Shown here piece by piece: positions 59,092 through 64,000 of a stretch of DNA of 64,000 nucleotides (position 1 is its first letter; every line of letters begins with the position of its first letter). The position numbers and the translations under genes are program-made. Source of the DNA: Formosa sp030427735. Lineage in GTDB: Bacteria; Bacteroidota; Bacteroidia; Flavobacteriales; Flavobacteriaceae. The DNA lies in the NCBI RefSeq assembly GCF_051200825.1, contig NZ_CP195158.1, positions 806,001 to 870,000 of the forward strand, in the 5' to 3' direction. The notes under the pieces were generated by a model. That model was not told the DNA's origin. It saw nothing but the letters and a program-made list of their open reading frames with translations, and ran no database searches.

Positions 59092-60207
59092 GTGCAAGGT
59101 AATAATAAAAAGATTTGTATTGTAGCATCCTCTTTAGGAAAAGGTGGCGCAGAGCGTTCGTCTGCACAGCTTTCTATCATGTTGCATCAGTTGGGGTATA
59201 AAGTGTACATTGTTACCGTGCTAAATAAAGTAGATTACGAGTATAAAGGAACCCTTTTTAATTTAGGTGAATTAAAGGACGCTAACGATACTTTTTTTGG
59301 ACGCTTGGGGCGCTTAAAACAATTTAAAGCGTTTTTGAAAGCACATAATTTTGATGCAATTATTGATGCCAGAACTAGGTTGCAGGCCTACAGAGAATGT
59401 ATTATTTCTAAATGGATTTATAAAAACGAAACTGTAATTTATGTGCTTCATAATTATAAGTTGAGCAAAACTTTTACGCCTTATAACTGGTTGAATAAAT
59501 ATTTATATCAAAATCAACCTATGGTAACAGTGTCTGAAGCGGCTAAAACACATTTTAAAAAACAGCTTGGTTTAAAACAGGTACGTACGGTTTACAATGC
59601 GTTTAATTTTTCTGAAATCGAGCAGGCTTCGGAAGCTTTAACAAAAAAAGACATTGAATTAGAACGCTACATTATTTTTTTTGGACGATTAGACGACTAT
59701 CATAAAAATGTGAAGCTCTTGCTTTCTGCTTATAAGGCATCGAAATTACCTGAAGCGGGAATACGTTTACTGGTTTTGGGCGATGGCCCCGATTTGGAAC
59801 TGTTAAAACAATATACAGTTTCCTTAAAAATAGAGCATTCGGTGGTGTTTAAAGGATTTACGGTCAATCCGTACCCTTATGTAAAACACGCTTTGTTTTC
59901 TGTTTTAACAAGTCGGTTTGAAGGTTTTCCCATGGTTATTCCAGAGTCTTTAGGTTTGGGTACACCCATGCTTGCTGTAAATTGTAAATCGGGACCAGAC
60001 GAAGTTATTAAATCTGGATATAATGGTATTTTGGTCGAAAATTTTAATGTTCAGGCAATAAGCAATGCTATGAATAGTTTTATATTTGACGAATTACTGT
60101 ACCAAACCTGTAAAACGCATGCGCAAGAGAGTGTGCAACGTTTTTCGGTAAAAAATATAACTAACGATTGGAACCAACTTTTAGAACAAATATTGCATCA
60201 ACCATAA
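59092..60207 (+). CDS. Glycosyltransferase family 4
   Basis: The 371-residue protein is GT-B-fold: KKICIVASSLGKGGAERSSA (about 6-25), then IIFFGRLDDYHKNVKLLLSA (about 194-213), LLVLGDGPDLELL (about 231-243) and the EX7E motif RFEGFPMVIPESLGLGTPML (about 282-301), typical of retaining GT4 enzymes. Acceptor unknown. It begins with GTG at 59092; no ATG is available near the family N-terminus. It overlaps the FdtA-like gene by 40 bp. Confidence 0.9.
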   Translation: MQGNNKKICIVASSLGKGGAERSSAQLSIMLHQLGYKVYIVTVLNKVDYEYKGTLFNLGELKDANDTFFGRLGRLKQFKAFLKAHNFDAIIDARTRLQAYRECIISKWIYKNETVIYVLHNYKLSKTFTPYNWLNKYLYQNQPMVTVSEAAKTHFKKQLGLKQVRTVYNAFNFSEIEQASEALTKKDIELERYIIFFGRLDDYHKNVKLLLSAYKASKLPEAGIRLLVLGDGPDLELLKQYTVSLKIEHSVVFKGFTVNPYPYVKHALFSVLTSRFEGFPMVIPESLGLGTPMLAVNCKSGPDEVIKSGYNGILVENFNVQAISNAMNSFIFDELLYQTCKTHAQESVQRFSVKNITNDWNQLLEQILHQP

Positions 60208-60602
60208 ACGATTTACAGCAAGTAGAAATCCCGAAAATTAAAGACACAAGAGGGAATTTAGCGGTAATCGAAAAAGACTGTATTCCGTTTGCAATAAAAC
60301 GAGTGTATTACCTTTACGATGTGCCAAGCGATGCCTTTCGTGGTGGACATGCGCATAAACAATTATTTCAGTTTTTAATTCCTTTAAGCGGCAGTTTTGA
60401 AGTGCGGGTTAAAGATGCTGTTTCCGAGCGTTTAATTACTTTAAATAAACCAGATAAAGGCCTGTTAATTGTACCTGGGATTTGGAGGGAGATAGAAAAT
60501 TTTTCGTCTGGATCTGTATGTTTGGTATTGGCTTCGGAAGAATTTGACGAATCTGACTACATTCGCGATTACTCAGATTTTTTAGAATTTAAAGGCATGT
60601 AG
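60168..60602 (+). CDS. FdtA/QdtA-type sugar 3,4-ketoisomerase (WxcM-like cupin)
   Basis: The 144-residue single-cupin protein matches sugar 3,4-ketoisomerases that convert dTDP-4-keto-6-deoxyglucose to the 3-keto isomer, the substrate of the 3-aminotransferase: IKDTRGNLAVIEK (about 24-36), RVYYLYDVPSDAFRGGHAHK (about 45-64) with the conserved active-site His pair in GGHAH, and IVPGIWREIENFS (about 101-113). FdtA and QdtA differ in C4 stereochemistry and cannot be told apart here. The TTG at 60168 is the only standard start and gives a 40-bp overlap with the GT4 gene. Its 3' end overlaps the converging GT2 gene by 34 bp. Confidence 0.88.
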   Translation: MEPTFRTNIASTINDLQQVEIPKIKDTRGNLAVIEKDCIPFAIKRVYYLYDVPSDAFRGGHAHKQLFQFLIPLSGSFEVRVKDAVSERLITLNKPDKGLLIVPGIWREIENFSSGSVCLVLASEEFDESDYIRDYSDFLEFKGM

Positions 60603-61507
60603 TAAACCTTTTTTCCTTTTAAGGCTTTTAATTGTAAAAGTGCTTTTAAAATCCATTTCGGACTATTTATTAATATGTTTTGCTTTAAGGTTAAACTGGA
60701 GCGATCAATTTTAGAATGGTAAAAATTAAAGGCTTGATTGTCGTTTTGCAAGCGGCTCAATAATGCCAGCGAATACCTGTTTTTATCTATAAACGCTTTA
60801 ACTTCTGGATTGTTTTTTTCTTCTGCATCGTATTTATCGTATTTGGGTTTTGCAGAGAGGTTAAAGGTTGTATTCGATAAACTAGAATCGCTATAGTTGT
60901 AGTATACCAATACTTTATTAATGAATACAATTGGAAAATACAGGCCTATACGAATCCACATATCGGTGTCTTCGCCAGATTTTATACTGGTGTTGAAATT
61001 TCCAGTTGTAAGTAGAATATCGGTGTTAAATGCAATGCTAGAACTGGTTAAAAGCGAATGTTTTTTACTGTTTTTAAAATAATTTTTGATAGAAATCTTA
61101 CCGTCTATTTTAAAGTTGTATGGTACAGGTACAAGTTCTGTGTCGTATTTGTGAGCAACAGCCGAAGCAAAAACCTGAGCGTCAGGAAAATTGTTTTTAG
61201 CGTTTATAATAGATTCTAAATACGTATTGTGCCAAGTATCGTCGCCATCTAAGAGCGCCACAAAATTCGTATTAGCCTTTGCAATGCCTGTGTTTCTTGC
61301 AGCTGCAGCACCTTTGTTCGGTTGCTTTATATAATGAATGCGTGCGTCTGTAAATGTTTTTATAATAGTTTCGCTTTGATCTGTAGATCCGTCGTTAATT
61401 ATGATTATTTCAAAATCGGAAAACGTTTGATTAAGCACACTTTGTATGGTATCATAAATGTACTGCTGTTTGTTGAAAACTGAAATTATTACTGATATCT
61501 GGGGCAT
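60569..61507 (-). CDS. Glycosyltransferase family 2
   Basis: The 312-residue GT-A protein starts MPQISVIISVFNKQQYIYDT with IIINDGSTDQSETII (about 34-48), NKGAAAARNTGIAKA (about 64-78) and FVALLDGDDTWHNTYLES (about 82-99) with the DxD metal motif, and GEDTDMWIRIGLYFP (about 178-192) as the acceptor-side motif. It is followed by a basic tail. It overlaps the FdtA-like gene end by 34 bp and is preceded by a second GT2 after 4 bp, so the two form an operon. Confidence 0.9.
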   Translation of the reverse strand: MPQISVIISVFNKQQYIYDTIQSVLNQTFSDFEIIIINDGSTDQSETIIKTFTDARIHYIKQPNKGAAAARNTGIAKANTNFVALLDGDDTWHNTYLESIINAKNNFPDAQVFASAVAHKYDTELVPVPYNFKIDGKISIKNYFKNSKKHSLLTSSSIAFNTDILLTTGNFNTSIKSGEDTDMWIRIGLYFPIVFINKVLVYYNYSDSSLSNTTFNLSAKPKYDKYDAEEKNNPEVKAFIDKNRYSLALLSRLQNDNQAFNFYHSKIDRSSLTLKQNILINSPKWILKALLQLKALKGKKVYYMPLNSKKSE

Positions 61508-61511
61508 TGTG

Positions 61512-62402
61512 CTAAGCAGTTTTATCGATATAACACATGTACGAAATTCTATACAATTGAAGTAATTTTATAGAAGGTGTCTTACCGAGTAATTGGGTTT
61601 TCATGTTGTTTTTGAAAGCTTTGTAAAAGATTGTCAACACATGATTGGTTTTAGAGCGTTTCAAAAAAAGAAATAAACTTAATAGGTTGTTATCGTGCTT
61701 TTTTATCTTATCTTGTTTGTAAAGTTTTAGTAATGTTTGCGCTGCCTGCTCTTGTTTTTTTAAAAAAACGGTATTCGGTTCAAGGCCTAAATGATAGACT
61801 TCGTTGTTAATATGCAGCAGACTAATATTTTTTTCTTTTAAAGCGCTTCCAAAATAATTGTCATAACCATAAGCATTGTAAGTCATTTTATTATTTATGC
61901 TAGTGAAAATAGATTTTTTAATCAGAATATTTGCAGAAACAATACTTTTATAAGGTTTTTTGTTTCTAACGCTGTAATCTACAACTTCTTGACGCTTGCC
62001 ATATTTCCATCGTAAGCTATGCTCAGGATTTGAGTTTTGGTCTTTGTAGTTAATACCTCCTAATATAGCCTTGTAATTACTTGTAAGATATTTTAAGTAA
62101 TTCGATATAAAACTTGGTTGACAAGGTAAAACATCGGCATCTAAAAACAATAACCATTCGAATTGCGCACGATTAGATAATTCTTGGCGCGTTTGTGTAC
62201 GGCCAATATTGGTTTTGTTAATGATGTGTTTTGTGTAAGGAAGCCTTTCTATTGTTGTATTGGTATTAATATACTTCAGGTTAGAGCCGTCTTCCAGACA
62301 TATAATTTCAAACATAATATTACAGTCGCTAAGTTGCCGATGAACTTCTGTAACCAGAGGAGTAACCGTATAATTATGGATGGGGATTAGTACCGATAGC
62401 AT
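61512..62402 (-). CDS. Glycosyltransferase family 2
   Basis: The 296-residue protein shows LSVLIPIHNYTVTPLVTEV (2-20), IICLEDGSNLKY (about 34-45), RTQTRQELSNRA (about 69-80), WLLFLDADVLPCQPSF (about 83-98) with the DxD motif, and YNAYGYDNYFGSALKEK (about 175-191). It is GT2. Acceptor unknown. It is 4 bp upstream of the second GT2 on the same strand, 95 bp from the divergent dioxygenase. Confidence 0.88.
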   Translation of the reverse strand: MLSVLIPIHNYTVTPLVTEVHRQLSDCNIMFEIICLEDGSNLKYINTNTTIERLPYTKHIINKTNIGRTQTRQELSNRAQFEWLLFLDADVLPCQPSFISNYLKYLTSNYKAILGGINYKDQNSNPEHSLRWKYGKRQEVVDYSVRNKKPYKSIVSANILIKKSIFTSINNKMTYNAYGYDNYFGSALKEKNISLLHINNEVYHLGLEPNTVFLKKQEQAAQTLLKLYKQDKIKKHDNNLLSLFLFLKRSKTNHVLTIFYKAFKNNMKTQLLGKTPSIKLLQLYRISYMCYIDKTA

Positions 62403-62497
62403 ATTAGAAAACTAGATTGTAAAAATACATTTTTTAAAGTATTTAATCGTAAAAAGTAGTAAAAGGAATATATTGCAACAATTTTAAAAACAAAGGT

Positions 62498-63334
62498 ATG
62501 GTGCCTACAACCCAAGAGATTTCAGAACATATTTACAATCACCTTCTGACCAATCAAACCAAGCTTAAATTGCAATTTTCTGAATCTAAATCTAAAATAG
62601 GTTTTTTTTATATTGATAATGTGTTGCCAGAGGATCTTGCTAGATCGTGTTACGATGTTTTTCCTAAACCAGAAGATATGCGCCAACTAAAAAGTATTAG
62701 AGAGCATAAACATGTTTCGGCACAAATGAATAAGCACCATGCGTTGTTAGAACATGTTATTTATGCCTTTCAAGATGCTGAAATTTTAAAATTAATAGGA
62801 GAGATTTGCGATATTGAACAACTGTTTGCAGACGATTTACTGTACGCAGGAGGTTTATCGTTAATGGGGAAAGACCAATTTTTAAATCCGCATTTAGATA
62901 ATTCCCACGACGCTAAACGCGATCGGTGGCGTGTGTTAAATTTACTGTATTACGTGTCTCCAGATTGGCATTTGGAAAACGGCGGACATTTAGAACTTTG
63001 GCCAGCAGGCCCAAGTAAGCAAGCGATATTGGTAGAGAGTAAGTTTAACCGATTGGTGGTTATGGCTACGCACAATGGCTCTTGGCATTCGGTATCTCCC
63101 GTTACAGTTAGCCAGCCCAGATGCTGCATTTCTAATTATTATTTTAGCAGCACGCCTTTACGGGCAACAGATACCTTTCATGTGACTACCTTTAAGGGAA
63201 GGTCTGATGATTTTTTTACAAACTTCATTTTAAATGTAGATAGTGCCTTAAGAATGGGGGTGCGTAAAGTGTTTAAAAACGGAGTACGGGAAAATCCGCA
63301 TATTTATAAAAAAGAAGAAGGGAAAGATGCTTAA
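62498..63334 (+). CDS. 2OG-Fe(II) dioxygenase (prolyl 4-hydroxylase-like)
   Basis: The 278-residue protein has the double-stranded beta-helix iron site His132-x-Asp134 (NPHLDNSHD) and His197 (GSWHSVSPV), with the 2-oxoglutarate-binding Arg208 (QPRCCISNYYFS). The pattern RWRVLNLLYYVSPDWHLENG and the C-terminal FTNFILNVDSALRMGVRKVF support the 2OG-FeII_Oxy_3/P4Hc family. Substrate unknown: protein, sugar or lipid. No signal peptide is seen, so it is cytosolic. A basic tail precedes the next gene. Context in a glycan locus is suggestive only. Confidence 0.85.
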   Translation: MVPTTQEISEHIYNHLLTNQTKLKLQFSESKSKIGFFYIDNVLPEDLARSCYDVFPKPEDMRQLKSIREHKHVSAQMNKHHALLEHVIYAFQDAEILKLIGEICDIEQLFADDLLYAGGLSLMGKDQFLNPHLDNSHDAKRDRWRVLNLLYYVSPDWHLENGGHLELWPAGPSKQAILVESKFNRLVVMATHNGSWHSVSPVTVSQPRCCISNYYFSSTPLRATDTFHVTTFKGRSDDFFTNFILNVDSALRMGVRKVFKNGVRENPHIYKKEEGKDA

Positions 63335-63368
63335 TTCCTAATGTTATAAGATAAGATTTTTAAGCCTT

Positions 63369-63821
63369 ATGTTTAAATACAAAAATTTTATACTGGTTTG
63401 GTTAAGCGTTTACATGTTTGTGGCGATAGGAGGGTGGTTTTGGTCCGACCATAAAGAGATTTTTCCGTTTTTTAGGTGGTCTTTGTATTCTAAAACGCCC
63501 AATACGCTCGTGTTGCCTTATGTTTTAGTAACCCAAGTTGGAACAGATAGATTAAGTACTCCTAGAGATATAAGAACACTTTTCGAGGTACACCATGTGC
63601 ATCCTGTAACGGTAAATTTAAATGTGAATACATTATACCAATCTGTAAAGGAAAATCAGGATTTAAAATCACACGTGTTTTTTAACATGTTACCAAAAGG
63701 TAGCGCTTATGTGCTTTGTACCAAAACATTAGATTTGAGCAAAGCTGATTATGCACAACGTGCAACAATAGATACTATAGCTTATATTCGTAATCAGAAA
63801 TTGATGCCTTTTGAAGACTGA
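63369..63821 (+). CDS. Unknown protein with N-terminal membrane anchor
   Basis: I do not recognise this 150-residue protein. It has one hydrophobic segment (about 6-25, NFILVWLSVYMFVAIGGWFW) and an extracytoplasmic or soluble part with FPFFRWSLYSKTPNTLVLPY (about 32-51) and a Cys at about 117. No enzymatic motif is visible. It lies 34 bp after the dioxygenase and its stop overlaps the next reading frame by 11 bp, so the three genes appear cotranscribed. Confidence 0.7.
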   Translation: MFKYKNFILVWLSVYMFVAIGGWFWSDHKEIFPFFRWSLYSKTPNTLVLPYVLVTQVGTDRLSTPRDIRTLFEVHHVHPVTVNLNVNTLYQSVKENQDLKSHVFFNMLPKGSAYVLCTKTLDLSKADYAQRATIDTIAYIRNQKLMPFED

Positions 63822-64000
63822 TATTAAATCTCATATATTTTGGAAATTTGCTTTTAAAGGTAAATATCCTTTGTTTGAAGCCGAGGAAGGCGAGCTGTAC
63901 AGCCGAATTATGGCTGTGGTTAAATGGATACCCATATTGTTTTTAGGCTTTCAGTTTTTGCATCTGTTTAACGTATCAGATTTTAGTAAGGCAAATATGG
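63811..64000 (+). CDS. Start of an unknown membrane protein (cut by window edge)
   Basis: The frame opens with TTG at 63811 (overlapping the previous stop by 11 bp) and runs to the end of the window, giving at least 63 codons. It begins with a soluble stretch (LKTDIKSHIFWKFAFKGKYP) and a first hydrophobic segment IPILFLGFQFLHLF. An ATG at 63919 (MAVVKWIPIL) could also be the start. The family cannot be decided. It probably belongs to the same transcript as the two genes before it. Confidence 0.5.
   Translation, partial: MKTDIKSHIFWKFAFKGKYPLFEAEEGELYSRIMAVVKWIPILFLGFQFLHLFNVSDFSKANM

Noticed and set aside
1..64000. CRISPR arrays, transposases, prophage or integrase genes
   Set aside because: I found no direct-repeat arrays with spacers and no recognisable mobile-element protein.

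Overview
The window is AT-rich chromosomal DNA from a member of the Flavobacteriaceae (phylum Bacteroidota). Evidence: many start regions carry the Bacteroidota promoter signature (TTG, about 19 bp, then TAnnTTTG); Shine-Dalgarno sequences are scarce; the tmRNA tag reads GENNYALAA; SecD and SecF are fused; and families typical of the group are present (TonB receptors with a CarboxypepD_reg-like domain, OmpP1/FadL, beta-propeller histidine kinases, the archaeal-type ProS). I see no prophage, transposase, IS element or CRISPR array.

Layout. 1-5.2 kb: end of ffh, folD, then a beta-propeller sensor kinase with its LuxR-type response regulator. 5.2-10.3 kb (minus): rluF, then an operon HerA-like ATPase > lipoprotein > YitT > cupin > alpha/beta hydrolase. 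10.4-21 kb: queE, a DUF2911 protein, asnB, gyrB, mdh, an unknown exported protein and secDF, mostly separated by clear intrinsic terminators. 21.2-25.2 kb (minus): folE, cysS, yidD, lgt and a DUF192 lipoprotein. 25.3-30 kb: an OmpP1/FadL porin and a Gly/Trp/Tyr-rich lipoprotein (minus), divergent from proS, then tRNA-Glu and rpsT. 30.1-33.8 kb: membrane hydrolase, double-GNAT protein, beta-barrel protein, cytosolic M23 protein. 33.9-34.5 kb: tmRNA preceded by a compact structured RNA element. 34.6-41.3 kb: an AlaDH/PNT-type dehydrogenase (plus) and an iron/siderophore operon (minus; TonB receptor, DUF4198, DUF3325-like, DUF3649-like, PepSY membrane protein). 41.5-43.9 kb: a three-gene operon of membrane protein, winged-helix regulator and CreD with two matching inverted repeats that look like the regulator's operators. 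44-47 kb: kdsA operon. 47.3-49.1 kb: typA.

49.2-64 kb is a surface-glycan island with genes on both strands: six glycosyltransferases (one GT-C-like), an MBOAT O-acyltransferase abutting an SGNH-like partner, a FemAB/GNAT-like acyltransferase overlapping a DegT-type sugar aminotransferase, a Wzx-type flippase, an FdtA-type sugar 3,4-ketoisomerase and a 2OG-Fe(II) dioxygenase. Ketoisomerase plus aminotransferase plus acyltransferase would make an N-acylated 3-amino-3,6-dideoxyhexose. The nucleotide-sugar precursor genes (rmlA, rmlB) and a polymerase are not in the window.

The observations most worth a second look are the paired operator-like repeats in the creD operon, the structured RNA in front of tmRNA, the two tandem promoters with a possible tiny RNA before tRNA-Glu, the terminator-like hairpin inside the gyrB leader, and the aminosugar acyltransferase that appears to lack any standard start codon at its natural N-terminus. 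Starts were moved from the longest open frame where the sequence argued for it, and this is stated in each entry. All family names rest on motif recognition by eye, without database searches.
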